Positions 34,301-44,150 are shown, numbered from the stretch's first letter. The stretch: 64,000 nt of DNA from Erwinia sp039023475 (GCF_039023475.1 NZ_JBCHVB010000008.1:1-64000); one strand, 5' to 3'. The notes: generated by a model from the letters alone, not told the origin. Numbers and translations: made by a program.

Positions 34301-36946
34301 GTGACCAGGACACTGAAAGAGTACGGGCTGACCGATTCACCCGCTGGCTGGGATAACGATGCGCTGACGCGCGACGTGCTGAAGCAGCATCTGGAGCAGT
34401 TTCAGCAGGGTTTGGCTAGCGCATTTGACGAGGGTGCGGACGCCGAGTCGCTGATTGAGGCCCGGACGCTGTTTATTGACCGCCTCCTGCGCCGCCTGTG
34501 GCGTTTTTTCGGCTTTTCCCGCCAGCAGGATATCGCGCTGGTCGCCGTCGGCGGCTACGGGCGCGGTGAGCTGCATCCCCTTTCGGACATTGACGTGCTG
34601 ATCCTCAGCCGTACTCCTCTTTCAGCAGAGAACGCCCAGCGGGCCAGCGAACTGCTGACCCTGATGTGGGACCTGAAGCTGGAGGTGGGCCACAGCGTCA
34701 GAACGCTGGAAGAGTGTCTGCTGGAAGGGCTTTCCGACCTGACGGTTGCGACGAACCTGATTGAATCCCGTATGCTGTGCGGCGACGTGGCGCTGTTTCT
34801 GGAGCTGCAAAAGAATATCTTCAGCGACGGTTTCTGGCCCTCAGATCGCTTCTTTGCGGCGAAGATTGAGGAGCAGCAGGCCCGCCATCAGCGCTATCAC
34901 GGCACCAGCTACAACCTTGAACCGGATATTAAAAGCAGCCCCGGTGGGCTACGCGACATCCACACGCTGCTGTGGGTGGCGCGCCGGCATTTCGGCGCCA
35001 CCTCGCTGGATGAGATGGTGGGCTTCGGTTTTCTGACTCAGGCCGAGCGTAACGAGCTGAATGAGTGTCAGAGCTTTCTCTGGCGTATCCGCTTCGCCCT
35101 GCACCTCTCCCTGCCCCGCTACGATAATCGCCTGCTGTTCGATCGCCAGCTCAACGTGGCGCAGCGGCTCGATTATGAGGGCGAAGGTAACGAGCCGGTC
35201 GAACGGATGATGAAGGATTTTTACCGCGTCACCCGCCGCATCAGCGAACTTAATCAGATGCTGCTGCAGCTTTTTGATGAGGCGATCCTGGCCCTGGGCG
35301 AGGATGAAAAACCGCGACCGATCGATCATGAATTCCAGCTGCGTGGAACGCTTATCGACCTGATCGATGAGGCGTTATTTACCCGCCAGCCTGAGGCGAT
35401 TATGCGCATGTTTTATACCATGGTGCGCACGCCTAAAATTACCGGCATCTACTCCACTACGCTTCGCCATCTCCGGCATGCGCGTCGCCGTCTTAAACAG
35501 CCGTTATGTCAGATCCCGGAAGCGCGCGCGCTGTTTCTCTCCATCCTGCGTCACCCTGGCGCGGTCAGCCGGGCGCTGGTGCCGATGCATCGTCATAGCG
35601 TGCTCTGGGCCTATATGCCGCAGTGGGGCAACATCGTCGGACAGATGCAGTTTGACCTGTTCCACGCTTATACGGTTGATGAGCATACTATCCGGGTGCT
35701 GCAAAAACTGGAGAGCTTTGCGGATGAAGCGACCCGCCCGCGTCATCCGCTCTGCGTGGAGATCTGGCCGCGACTGCCCCAGCGGGAACTTCTGCTGATC
35801 GCCGCGCTGTTCCATGATATTGCCAAAGGGCGCGGGGGCGATCACTCCATACTGGGCGCTCAGGATGTTCAGGCGTTCGCTGAACTGCACGGCCTGAACT
35901 CCCGTGAAACGCAGCTGGTATCCTGGCTGGTTCGCCATCATCTGCTGATGTCAGTGACCGCCCAGCGCCGGGATATTCAGGACCCGACCGAAATACAGCA
36001 ATTTTCCGAAGTCATGCAGAACGAGAACCGGCTGCGCTATCTGGTTTGCCTGACGGTCGCGGATATCTGTGCCACCAATGAAAATCTCTGGAACAGCTGG
36101 AAACAGAGCCTGCTGCGGGAGCTCTTCTTTGCGACGGAGAAGCAGCTACGCCGCGGAATGGAAAACAGCCCGGATCTGCGGGAACGGGTGCGTCATCACC
36201 GTCTTCAGGCGCTGGCGCTGCTGCGGATGGATAACATTGATGAACAGGCGCTGCATAATATATGGGGGCGCTGCCGCGCAGACTATTTCCTGCGCCACAC
36301 GCCGAACCAGCTGGCCTGGCATGCCCGTCACCTGATGAACCACGACCTGAGTCAGCCGCTGGTGCTGGTCAGTCCGCAGGCCACCCGCGGCGGAACCGAA
36401 ATTTTCATCTGGAGTCCGGACCGTCCCTATCTGTTCGCCACCGTCGCCGGTGAGCTGGACCGGCGGAATCTGAGCGTGCATGACGCGCAGATTTTTACCA
36501 GCCGCGACGGAATGGCAATGGATACCTTTATCGTACTGGAACCCGACGGCAGCCCGCTGGCGGGGGATCGTCATGAGATGATCAGACAGGCGCTGGAGCA
36601 GGCGATTGGTCAGACAACCTGGCAGCCACCCAGAATGCGTCGCCCCTCTGCCCGGCTTAAACATTTCAGCGTGGAGACGGAAGCGAAATACCTGCCCACC
36701 CACACCGACCGGCGTACCTATATGGAGCTGATCGCGCTGGACCAGCCCGGCCTGCTCGCCAGGGTGGGAGAAGTTTTTGCCGACCTGGGCGTCTCGCTGC
36801 ATGGCGCGCGCATCAGTACGATTGGCGAACGGGTGGAGGATTTATTTATTCTGGCCAACAGCGAACGCCGCGCGCTGAGTCCGGAATTGCGGGAACTGTT
36901 ACAACAACGGTTGACAGAAGCCCTTAATCCAAACGATAAAGTGTGA
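34301..36946 (+). CDS. glnD: Bifunctional uridylyltransferase/uridylyl-removing enzyme GlnD
   Basis: GlnD is the glutamine sensor of the Ntr system: it uridylylates PII proteins when glutamine is low and removes UMP when it is high. Domains in order are the nucleotidyltransferase (GGYGRGELHPLSDIDVLIL), a helical linker, the HD hydrolase (FHDIAKGRGGDHS) and two C-terminal ACT domains (RPYLFATVAGELDRRNLSVHDAQI and LIALDQPGLLARVGEVFADLGVSLHGARI). The start is taken as GTG 34301, which has an AGGAG site 6 bases upstream and gives 881 residues (E. coli 890). A TTG at 34244 is possible but lacks a good ribosome site. Confidence 0.95.
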   Translation: MTRTLKEYGLTDSPAGWDNDALTRDVLKQHLEQFQQGLASAFDEGADAESLIEARTLFIDRLLRRLWRFFGFSRQQDIALVAVGGYGRGELHPLSDIDVLILSRTPLSAENAQRASELLTLMWDLKLEVGHSVRTLEECLLEGLSDLTVATNLIESRMLCGDVALFLELQKNIFSDGFWPSDRFFAAKIEEQQARHQRYHGTSYNLEPDIKSSPGGLRDIHTLLWVARRHFGATSLDEMVGFGFLTQAERNELNECQSFLWRIRFALHLSLPRYDNRLLFDRQLNVAQRLDYEGEGNEPVERMMKDFYRVTRRISELNQMLLQLFDEAILALGEDEKPRPIDHEFQLRGTLIDLIDEALFTRQPEAIMRMFYTMVRTPKITGIYSTTLRHLRHARRRLKQPLCQIPEARALFLSILRHPGAVSRALVPMHRHSVLWAYMPQWGNIVGQMQFDLFHAYTVDEHTIRVLQKLESFADEATRPRHPLCVEIWPRLPQRELLLIAALFHDIAKGRGGDHSILGAQDVQAFAELHGLNSRETQLVSWLVRHHLLMSVTAQRRDIQDPTEIQQFSEVMQNENRLRYLVCLTVADICATNENLWNSWKQSLLRELFFATEKQLRRGMENSPDLRERVRHHRLQALALLRMDNIDEQALHNIWGRCRADYFLRHTPNQLAWHARHLMNHDLSQPLVLVSPQATRGGTEIFIWSPDRPYLFATVAGELDRRNLSVHDAQIFTSRDGMAMDTFIVLEPDGSPLAGDRHEMIRQALEQAIGQTTWQPPRMRRPSARLKHFSVETEAKYLPTHTDRRTYMELIALDQPGLLARVGEVFADLGVSLHGARISTIGERVEDLFILANSERRALSPELRELLQQRLTEALNPNDKV

Positions 36947-37061
36947 CCCGGATTGAAATATTTACACGCCTGACGGGGCCGTGCAAACGGCCTTTCGGGC
37001 ATGAACGGGCGGTAATCGCGCCCGCTTCTGAACGATGACTGGATACAGGAAATCTGAATTA

Positions 37062-37886
37062 ATGCAACAATTACAGAATGTTATTGAGAGCGCCTTTGAG
37101 CGTCGCGCCGAAATCACGCCCGCTAACGCCGACAGCATCACGCGGGAAGCCGTCAGCCAGGTTATTGCCCTGCTCGACAGCGGCGCCCTGCGCGTGTCGG
37201 AAAAAGTCGATGGTCAGTGGATCACCCATCAGTGGCTGAAAAAGGCGGTACTCCTCTCTTTCCGCATCAATGACAATCAGGTGATTGAAGGCGCTGAAAG
37301 CCGCTTCTACGACAAAGTGCCGATGAAATTTGCCGACTACGATGAAGCCCGTTTCAAACAGGAAGGCTTCCGCGTGGTTCCGCCTGCGGCCGTCCGTCAG
37401 GGCGCGTATATTGCGCGTAATACCGTGCTGATGCCTTCCTACGTCAATATCGGCGCCTATGTTGATGAAGGTTCTATGGTCGATACCTGGGCTACCGTAG
37501 GCTCCTGTGCCCAGATTGGTAAAAACGTGCACCTCTCCGGCGGCGTGGGCATCGGCGGCGTGCTGGAACCGCTGCAGGCCAATCCGACCATCATCGAAGA
37601 TAACTGCTTTATCGGCGCACGTTCAGAGATCGTTGAGGGCGTAATCGTGGAAGAAGGCGCGGTCATCTCCATGGGCGTTTATATCGGTCAGAGCACCAAA
37701 ATCTACGATCGCGAAACCGGTGAAGTGCATTACGGACGCGTTCCCGCCGGTTCCGTGGTGGTCTCCGGTAACCTGCCTTCCAAAGATGGCAGCTACAGCC
37801 TCTACTGCGCCGTGATAGTGAAAAAAGTCGACGCGAAAACGCGTGGCAAAGTGGGCATCAACGAACTGCTGCGCACCATCGACTAA
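37062..37886 (+). CDS. dapD: Tetrahydrodipicolinate N-succinyltransferase
   Basis: DapD uses succinyl-CoA in the lysine and meso-diaminopimelate pathway, feeding peptidoglycan. The ATG at 37062 gives MQQLQNVIESAFERRAEITPAN and 274 residues, the E. coli length. The central left-handed beta helix has hexapeptides and the segment GGVGIGGVLEPLQANPTIIEDNCFIGARSE with key contacts. An AGGA site lies upstream. It follows glnD after 115 bp. Confidence 0.97.
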   Translation: MQQLQNVIESAFERRAEITPANADSITREAVSQVIALLDSGALRVSEKVDGQWITHQWLKKAVLLSFRINDNQVIEGAESRFYDKVPMKFADYDEARFKQEGFRVVPPAAVRQGAYIARNTVLMPSYVNIGAYVDEGSMVDTWATVGSCAQIGKNVHLSGGVGIGGVLEPLQANPTIIEDNCFIGARSEIVEGVIVEEGAVISMGVYIGQSTKIYDRETGEVHYGRVPAGSVVVSGNLPSKDGSYSLYCAVIVKKVDAKTRGKVGINELLRTID

Positions 37887-37891
37887 CCTCC

Positions 37892-37914
37892 ACGGGCCAC
37901 CCTGCGTGGCCCGT
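37892..37914 (+). terminator. Probable dapD terminator
   Basis: A perfect 9-bp stem (ACGGGCCAC with GTGGCCCGT) and a 5-nt loop lie 5 bp after the dapD stop. The following T content is modest (AAACTTTACTTT). Confidence 0.6.
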
Positions 37915-38220
37915 AAACTTTACTTTACAAACCCGCCCTGCCCTACCTGTTTTACGCCGCGAAATAACGGATGCTATTGTGCATTAACCAGGCGATAATC
38001 CGCGCCATCAATTTAAGTAATTACTTTCAAACCTGGACCGTGCTGTGACTTTTGCGTCTACATTTAGCGCAGAGGTCCGGAACAAGCGAGCCGAGTGAAG
38101 ATAAGGCGTAAACGCAGCCAGCGTGACAGAGGGTTTATCTGTTCGCATGCCGGCACGGCACCACGCACTATTCACAACGCGCAGCCGGAACACCTTAAAC
38201 TTCAATCAGGAACTCCCGCT
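37915..38220 (+). other. dapD-yaeH intergenic region, no gene seen
   Basis: This stretch of 306 bp has no supported coding region. A 14-bp dyad, ATGC-TATTGT-GCAT (37971-37984), could be a protein site but matches no operator that I can name with confidence. The yaeH promoter must lie here; the ribosome site AGGA is near 38208. Confidence 0.4.
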
Positions 38221-38613
38221 ATGTATGACAATCTGAAAGGCCTGGGCATCAGTAACCCCGAAGATATTGACCGTTACAGCCTGCGTCAGGAAGCCAGCAA
38301 TGACATTCTGAAAATTTACTTCCGCAAAGATAAGGGCGAGTTCTTCGCCAAAAGCGTGAAGTTTAAATATCCGCGCCAGCGTAAAACCGTGGTCGCCGAT
38401 AATATCAGCCAGGGCTATAAAGAAATTCAGGAAATCAGCCCCAATTTGCGGTATGTGATCGACGAACTCGATCAAATCTGTCAGCGGGATCGGGTTGAAG
38501 TCGATCTTAAACGCAAAATTCTGGAAGATCTGCGTCATCTGGAAAATGTGGTGTCGAACAAAATCACCGAGATCGAGTCCGATCTGGAAAAACTGACCCG
38601 CAACAGCCGTTAA
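38221..38613 (+). CDS. yaeH: DUF3461 family protein YaeH
   Basis: This conserved cytoplasmic protein has no established function. The ATG at 38221 gives MYDNLKGLGISNPEDIDRYSLRQEA and 130 residues (E. coli YaeH 128). The C-terminal half is strongly helical and charged (RDRVEVDLKRKILEDLRHLENVV), suggesting a coiled coil. The frame upstream of 38221 is not conserved. E. coli yaeI, which lies near this position, is absent. Confidence 0.93.
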   Translation: MYDNLKGLGISNPEDIDRYSLRQEASNDILKIYFRKDKGEFFAKSVKFKYPRQRKTVVADNISQGYKEIQEISPNLRYVIDELDQICQRDRVEVDLKRKILEDLRHLENVVSNKITEIESDLEKLTRNSR

Positions 38614-38722
38614 TCTGCTTCCCAGTCCATCTCAACGGCACGGTTTACCTGCGCCGTTGAGATGTATCACATGCTGTAACCGCACTCTCCCTCTCCACCA
38701 GCGCGCCGCGCGGCCCAGATCG

Positions 38723-39880
38723 TTATGCCTCCTCATCAAGCTGTAGCGCCACATAGAGCAGCAGACGATCGTCGAAATTACTCAGGTTAAGCCCGGTCAG
38801 TTCGGAGATGCGGTTCAGGCGGTACTCCAGCGTATTGCGGTGAATGTAGAGCGCTTTTGCGGTGGCAGAGGGCTGCACGTTGTGGCTGAACCAGGCGATC
38901 AGCGTGCGCCGCAGCAGGCCGTTATTATCCATGGCTTTCAGCTTCAGCAGCGGTCTCGACAGCTCATTCGCCTGCCAGCCTCCCCGCAGGCTGTCCAGCA
39001 GCACCGGCAGCACCAGATCCTGATAGAAATAGCTGCGCTGCTCCGGCATGCGCTGCTTGCCCACATCCATCGTGGTGCGGGCGGTGCGGTAGGAACGCGC
39101 AATGCTGCCCGGTCCGGTAAAATAGTTGCCGAGCGCGATGCGCATACGCAGGTGTCCGCTCTCTTTCATCCTGGACTGCAGCAGATCGACGCGCTTGCGG
39201 TGATCTTCTGCATCAAACCGTCCCTGCGCGCTCAGCGCCGGTTTAAGCACCACCATTTCGGTCAGGGAGACAATGGCAATCAGGTTATCCCTGTCTGGCG
39301 TCAGCAGCAGGGTCTGCAGCTGCTGCAGCTCCGACATCGCGCTTTCCACCCCCAGCTGGCCGCTCTCCACCTCCACGACCGCGACAACGCGTGGCTGATT
39401 AAGATCGATGCGTAGCCGCTGCGCCCACTCCACCAGCGCTGGTGAAAGGGTGTCGCTGCGGATCAGGTTAAGTACCAGCTCCTCGCGCAGGCGGCTGTCC
39501 TGAGCCAGCATATTCAGCAGGCGTGCCTGCTCCAGCATCATCTCCGCGGTCATGCAGACCAGCTCGCCATATTGACGCAGGGCGTCCGGTTCGCCGGTCA
39601 GACCGATAACGCCGACGATATTACCGTCGATACGCATCGGAAGATTAATGCCGGGCCGTACGCCGTGCAGATGCTTCGCCACCGCTTCATCGATATCCAC
39701 CACGCGGGCCTGTGACAGCGCCAGCAAAGCCCCTTCGTGCATTTCACCAATACGCTCGCGGTCGCCGCTGCCGATAATACGGCCACGCGCATCCATCACG
39801 TTGACATTGCTGTCAATAATTTGCATCGTGCGGGCAACAATCTCCTGCGCCAGGCGGGCTTCGAGATGATAACTGGCCAT
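38723..39880 (-). CDS. cdaR: Sugar diacid utilisation regulator CdaR
   Basis: CdaR activates genes for glucarate, galactarate and glycerate use in E. coli. The 385-residue protein (same length) has the N-terminal diacid recognition domain (VNVMDARGRIIGSGDRERIGEMHEGA), a GAF/GGDEF-like middle, and a C-terminal PucR-type helix-turn-helix (ALYIHRNTLEYRLNRISELTGLNL). An AGGAG site precedes the ATG. Its target operons are not in the window. Confidence 0.95.
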   Translation of the reverse strand: MASYHLEARLAQEIVARTMQIIDSNVNVMDARGRIIGSGDRERIGEMHEGALLALSQARVVDIDEAVAKHLHGVRPGINLPMRIDGNIVGVIGLTGEPDALRQYGELVCMTAEMMLEQARLLNMLAQDSRLREELVLNLIRSDTLSPALVEWAQRLRIDLNQPRVVAVVEVESGQLGVESAMSELQQLQTLLLTPDRDNLIAIVSLTEMVVLKPALSAQGRFDAEDHRKRVDLLQSRMKESGHLRMRIALGNYFTGPGSIARSYRTARTTMDVGKQRMPEQRSYFYQDLVLPVLLDSLRGGWQANELSRPLLKLKAMDNNGLLRRTLIAWFSHNVQPSATAKALYIHRNTLEYRLNRISELTGLNLSNFDDRLLLYVALQLDEEA

Positions 39881-40187
39881 TCACTACTCCTGAAAGCGTC
39901 GTGAATTCAGCATAACTGGCGCACGGCGGCGTGGCATTGTGCATTTGCACTAAGCCGGGATTAAGGCGTGAAATTTGCGGGGAAGCTCACAAACTCTGAG
40001 TACTCAGGGTATGGGCAGATGGCTTGAAAACCGTTATCAAACACGGAGTAAGGCGTCATCTGTTATACCGGAAACGACTCGCGCTATTTGCTGCCAGAGA
40101 AGCGGGTAGAGATGATATTAAGCGGAATGACTTATCGTGAAGCGGTCAGAAGAGAGGACGCCGGCAGTTAAGAGGAACGAACGGAAC
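39881..40187. other. cdaR-degP intergenic region with a short orphan reading frame
   Basis: No complete gene is seen. A 40-codon stretch (40052-40171, plus strand) between stops reads protein-like near its end (RYLLPEKRVEMILSGMTYREAVRRE), but it has no ATG/GTG start and no ribosome site. It could be the decayed tail of a lost gene or chance. Confidence 0.3.
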
Positions 40188-40236
40188 AAAAAAAACCGCA
40201 GGACGGAAACGGGGAGCCGACGACCGCCGGCTCCCG
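40188..40236 (-). terminator. Probable degP terminator
   Basis: On the minus strand GGGAGCCG (40229-40236) pairs with CGGCTCCC (40213-40220) just after the degP stop. A run of eight T residues (40188-40195) follows about 17 bases later. The distance between stem and T-run makes the assignment tentative. Confidence 0.45.
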
Positions 40237-40243
40237 TAAAGGC

Positions 40244-41668
40244 TTACTGCATCAACAGATAGATTGTGCTGTCACCACGCTGGATATTCAGCGCCAGGAC
40301 TGACGGTTTCGCATCAAGCACCTTGCGCAGCTCACCCAGGTTAGCCACCGCCTGCTGGTTTACGCCCAGGATAATATCGTCCTTTTTAAGCCCTACTCGC
40401 GCCGCTGAGGAGCCCGGCTTGACGCTATCCACCTTCACGCCTTTGACGCCTTTCGCGTCATAGTTGCTCAGGTCCGCGCCCTCAATACCGGTATAGATAT
40501 TGCCGGAATCGACTTTACTCTGGCTGCTCTGCTGAAGCTCAACGTTGACCGTCAGCGGTTTGCCGTCGCGGATCAGACCCAGGGTCATTTTGGTGCCCAC
40601 CGGCAGGGAGCCGACCTGGGCGCGCAGCGCGGCAAAGCTGGAGATCGCTTTACCATTGATGGAAACCACCACGTCGCCCGCCTTCACGCCCGCTTTTGCG
40701 GCGGAGGACTTCGGCAGCACCTGGCTGACAAAAGCGCCGCGCTGGGCATCCACTTTCATCGCTTTCGCCAGTTCAGAGTTCAGCTCGGTGCCCATAATAC
40801 CCAGCTCGCCGCGTTTCACCTGGCCAAATTCCACCATCTGAGCGGTCAGGTTTTTAACCATGTTGGCTGGAATGGCGAAGCCGATACCGATATTCCCGCC
40901 GTCCGGTGCCAGGATCGCCGTGTTGATCCCGATCAGCTCACCGTTCAGGTTAACCAGCGCGCCGCCGGAGTTGCCGCGGTTAATAGCGGCATCGGTCTGG
41001 ATAAAGTTTTCGTAATTTTCCACATTCAGCCCGCTGCGTCCCAGCGCCGATACGATACCGGAAGTCACCGTCTCGCCAAGGCCGTACGGGTTACCGATAG
41101 CGACGGTATAATCCCCTACCTTGATTTCATCAGAGTCGGCCATCTTAATTGCCGTCAGGTTTTTCGCCTCTTTTAGCTGAATAAGCGCGATATCGGAGCG
41201 GGGATCTTTTCCGATCACTTTCGCATCATATTTACGGCCATCGCTCAGCTGAACCTGGATTTTGGTGGCGTTGTCGACCACGTGATTATTGGTTACGACG
41301 TAGCCTTTTTCAGCATCAATCACCACGCCCGATCCCAGCGCACGGAATTTTTCCTGCTGTCCACCCTGACCCTCTCCCGGCCCGGCGGAGCACATTGGTG
41401 AGTTCTGGAAAGGCGAACCATCCTGACAGAATGGTGAATTATCACCGAAAAACTGCTGAAACTGCTGCGGCAGGCGAGGCGTACTGACGGTCGTACTGCC
41501 CTCAACGTTAATGCTCACTACCGAAGGCATGACTTTCTCCAGCATCGGTGCCAGGCTCGGCAGCTGCTGGGTAGAGGAAGAAGCGGTTTCTGCGGCGGTG
41601 GCGATAAGCGGGTTCATAGCCATTCCCAGGCTCAGAGCCAACGCGCTTGCTAAAAGTGTTTTTTTCAT
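40244..41668 (-). CDS. degP: Periplasmic serine protease/chaperone DegP
   Basis: DegP degrades or protects misfolded envelope proteins. At 474 residues it equals E. coli. The signal peptide ends near residue 26 (IATAA). The catalytic triad is His129 (NNHVV), Asp159 (RSDIALIQ) and Ser234 (GNSGGAL). Two PDZ domains follow, and the LA loop holds two cysteines (FCQDGSPFQNSPMCS). Upstream is a likely sigma-E promoter. DegP works with Skp and BamA, encoded in the same window. Confidence 0.97.
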   Translation of the reverse strand: MKKTLLASALALSLGMAMNPLIATAAETASSSTQQLPSLAPMLEKVMPSVVSINVEGSTTVSTPRLPQQFQQFFGDNSPFCQDGSPFQNSPMCSAGPGEGQGGQQEKFRALGSGVVIDAEKGYVVTNNHVVDNATKIQVQLSDGRKYDAKVIGKDPRSDIALIQLKEAKNLTAIKMADSDEIKVGDYTVAIGNPYGLGETVTSGIVSALGRSGLNVENYENFIQTDAAINRGNSGGALVNLNGELIGINTAILAPDGGNIGIGFAIPANMVKNLTAQMVEFGQVKRGELGIMGTELNSELAKAMKVDAQRGAFVSQVLPKSSAAKAGVKAGDVVVSINGKAISSFAALRAQVGSLPVGTKMTLGLIRDGKPLTVNVELQQSSQSKVDSGNIYTGIEGADLSNYDAKGVKGVKVDSVKPGSSAARVGLKKDDIILGVNQQAVANLGELRKVLDAKPSVLALNIQRGDSTIYLLMQ

Positions 41669-41721
41669 GCGTCTGTTTCTCTATTTGTCCAAGTATGCAA
41701 CCATTGCTGTGGTCGTGATGA

Positions 41722-41748
41722 TGAGAGTAATCTTTTAACGCGAAGTTC
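41722..41748 (-). promoter_or_regulatory. Probable sigma-E promoter of degP
   Basis: On the minus strand GAACTT (41743-41748) is followed after 16 bp by TCTCA (41722-41726), close to the sigma-E consensus GGAACTT-N15/16-TCTGA. It is about 55 bp upstream of the degP start. E. coli degP is a classic sigma-E and Cpx target. Confidence 0.65.
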
Positions 41749-41816
41749 ATGACAGAGTTTCAATTAAAGGTAAAAATTTATTGGCTCTCTTTACAAAACT
41801 CACGCGCCGTATTGCG

Positions 41817-43322
41817 TTATTCTACCGCCATCAGACGACGATACTCATCCCACGCGTACAAATCGGTCATGCCGCTTACATAATCCTGTAGCATGCGGGC
41901 ACGATAATAGTACTCCCAGACGGACACATCCTTTGAACGGCTATCCAGCCGCCCTACCGCTTCACTATAAGCCAGACGAAAGCGCGTGGAAAGTTTATGA
42001 AAAAGGCGGGTCTCAATGGGATAGTCTTTTAAATAATCCTTCGCGACCAGCTCACTGAATTCCTGCTGCGTGAGCGCCAGCAGCGGCTGATAAATATCCA
42101 GCAGGCCGCTGATGACCCGATACCCCTGCAGCTCCAGCTGTTCGACATCAGGATGGTTAAAGACGTGGCTGAAGGCGACTTTCTTGAACACTTCCAGCAG
42201 CTTGTTCTGCGCGCTGCCATCTTCCAGCAGGGCTTCGTTAAACTCGCCGCGAAAGACCGCCGGCAAATTATCAATAAAGCGCGCCGCCGCGTGAGGCACC
42301 AGTCTGGCGACCGTATTCACCCGCAGATACATAAAGAACTGATCTTCACTGCTGCGGCTTAATTGCTGACTGCGGGATTTTTCCAGCGCGTTTGTAACCA
42401 CCAGGCTGAATAAGTCATTAGCCCGATGTTCGGGCCAGAGCGCATATAAATGCTCGTACAGCTGTTCGACGGTAAATATCTTTTTCTCTACCGCATCTTC
42501 TAAATCCGCCACGCAATAAGAAATATCATCGGCGGCTTCCATAATATAGGTGAGAGGGAAGCGACAGTGGGGCTGAAGATCTAACTCTTTACGCAGCCGG
42601 CCAACGTATTCTTCCTCAGCCAGATAATAACCGGGCTTTTTCATCAGATAATTATGCGTTTCCGGAAGCTTGCCGCTAAACCAGGCCGGGCGGGTGTATT
42701 TTAAGATGCAGCCGACCTGCGCCCAGGTCAGATTCATTTTCAAAAGGCTGTGCACCATCCGTATCGCCTGGGCATTGCCTTCAAAGTGGGACAGATCCTG
42801 ACGAATTTTTTCGCGCAGCCCGTTAAGACCATCCTCCTGATACTGTAGTGCCTCAGGTTCGCAGCGGTCAGCACGCGCGGATGAGGGGCTGCGGTTCGCA
42901 TCCAGCCGCTGTGTAAACCAGTCATTGATCGCCGACTCGCCAAAATGCCCGAAAGGTGGATTGCCGATATCATGCATCAGGCAGGCCATTTCAACGATGC
43001 TCTCAAAGGGCCCGGTCAGCTGCGTCAGCCCGTAGCTTTCCAGCAGCCCTTGCTCTTTCAGCCTCGTCAGTACTTCCTTGGCGATATAGCGCCCGACCTG
43101 CTGCACTTCCAGAGAATGGGTCAGCCGGGAGCGTACTGCGGCGTTGCGCTCAAGCGGAAAAACCTGCGTTTTCTGCTGCAGTCGCCTTATCGCCGCTGAG
43201 TTGATGATGCGCCCACGATCGCTTTCAAAGATGCGCAGAATTTCATGCTCGTCCTTCTGCCCCTGCTGAGGGTTAAAACGGCGCTGATAATTGATCTTTT
43301 TCCTGAAGTCGATGTCGTTCAT
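41817..43322 (-). CDS. dgt: Deoxyguanosinetriphosphate triphosphohydrolase
   Basis: Dgt hydrolyses dGTP to deoxyguanosine and triphosphate and affects dNTP pools and mutation. The 501-residue protein (E. coli 505) has the HD-domain metal site in RLTHSLEVQQVGR and CLMHDIGNPPFGHFGE, with EAADDISYCVADLEDA further on. The C-terminus YYYRARMLQDYVSGMTDLYAWDEYRRLMAVE is conserved. It is divergent from mtn. Confidence 0.96.
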   Translation of the reverse strand: MNDIDFRKKINYQRRFNPQQGQKDEHEILRIFESDRGRIINSAAIRRLQQKTQVFPLERNAAVRSRLTHSLEVQQVGRYIAKEVLTRLKEQGLLESYGLTQLTGPFESIVEMACLMHDIGNPPFGHFGESAINDWFTQRLDANRSPSSARADRCEPEALQYQEDGLNGLREKIRQDLSHFEGNAQAIRMVHSLLKMNLTWAQVGCILKYTRPAWFSGKLPETHNYLMKKPGYYLAEEEYVGRLRKELDLQPHCRFPLTYIMEAADDISYCVADLEDAVEKKIFTVEQLYEHLYALWPEHRANDLFSLVVTNALEKSRSQQLSRSSEDQFFMYLRVNTVARLVPHAAARFIDNLPAVFRGEFNEALLEDGSAQNKLLEVFKKVAFSHVFNHPDVEQLELQGYRVISGLLDIYQPLLALTQQEFSELVAKDYLKDYPIETRLFHKLSTRFRLAYSEAVGRLDSRSKDVSVWEYYYRARMLQDYVSGMTDLYAWDEYRRLMAVE

Positions 43323-43448
43323 GCCTGCTTCCCGTTTTCCGGCCTGATTGCTGTCCCTGCACGTTTTGCCGATTATGTCCCTTATGCTGCCATGATAGAC
43401 TATGCGCCAGAAGGCCAGGCAAATTCCACAACATTAGCGAGTATCTCT

Positions 43449-44150
43449 ATGAAAGCAGGCATTATTGGTGCAATGGAACAGGAAGTCACACTGCTGCGTG
43501 ACAAAATTGAAAACCGCCAGACGCTGACCCTGGCGGGCTGCGAAATTTATGCCGGCACCCTGAACGGCGTGGAGGTCGCGCTGCTGAAATCCGGAATCGG
43601 TAAAGTTTCTGCGGCGATGGGCACAACGCTGCTGCTGGAGCTGTGTAAACCTGACTTTATCATCAACACCGGCTCGGCGGGTGGGCTGGCGCCGACCCTG
43701 AAGGTGGGCGATATTGTCGTCTCTGATGAAGTGCGCTATCACGACGCGGATGTGACCGCATTTGGCTATGAGCCCGGTCAGATGGCAGGTTGCCCCGCGG
43801 CCTTTACCGCCGACGCGGCGCTGATCGACGCGGCGGAGCGCTGCATCAGTCAGCTGGGCCTGAACGCGGTACGTGGCCTGGTGGTCAGCGGCGACGCCTT
43901 TATCAACGGCGCTGAGCCGCTGGCACGCATCCGCACGGCTTTCCCGCAGGCGATCGGCGTGGAGATGGAAGCGACGGCTATTGCCCATGTCTGCCACCAG
44001 TTTGGTACCCCTTTTGTGGTGGTTCGCGCGATTTCGGACGTGGCGGACCAGGAATCCCACCTGAGCTTCGATGAATTCCTTACCGTTGCTGCGGCGCAAT
44101 CCTCGCTGATGGTGGAAGCGCTGCTGACGCAGCTGGCCGATCGTGGCTAA
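43449..44150 (+). CDS. mtn: 5'-methylthioadenosine/S-adenosylhomocysteine nucleosidase
   Basis: Mtn (MtnN, Pfs) cleaves adenine from MTA, SAH and 5'-deoxyadenosine, recycling SAM by-products and feeding AI-2 synthesis. The ATG at 43449 gives MKAGIIGAMEQEV and 233 residues (E. coli 232). The catalytic Glu12 and the aspartate of RAISDVADQ are present, with GVEMEATAIAHV in the ribose site. Its end overlaps btuF by 8 bp. Confidence 0.97.
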   Translation: MKAGIIGAMEQEVTLLRDKIENRQTLTLAGCEIYAGTLNGVEVALLKSGIGKVSAAMGTTLLLELCKPDFIINTGSAGGLAPTLKVGDIVVSDEVRYHDADVTAFGYEPGQMAGCPAAFTADAALIDAAERCISQLGLNAVRGLVVSGDAFINGAEPLARIRTAFPQAIGVEMEATAIAHVCHQFGTPFVVVRAISDVADQESHLSFDEFLTVAAAQSSLMVEALLTQLADRG

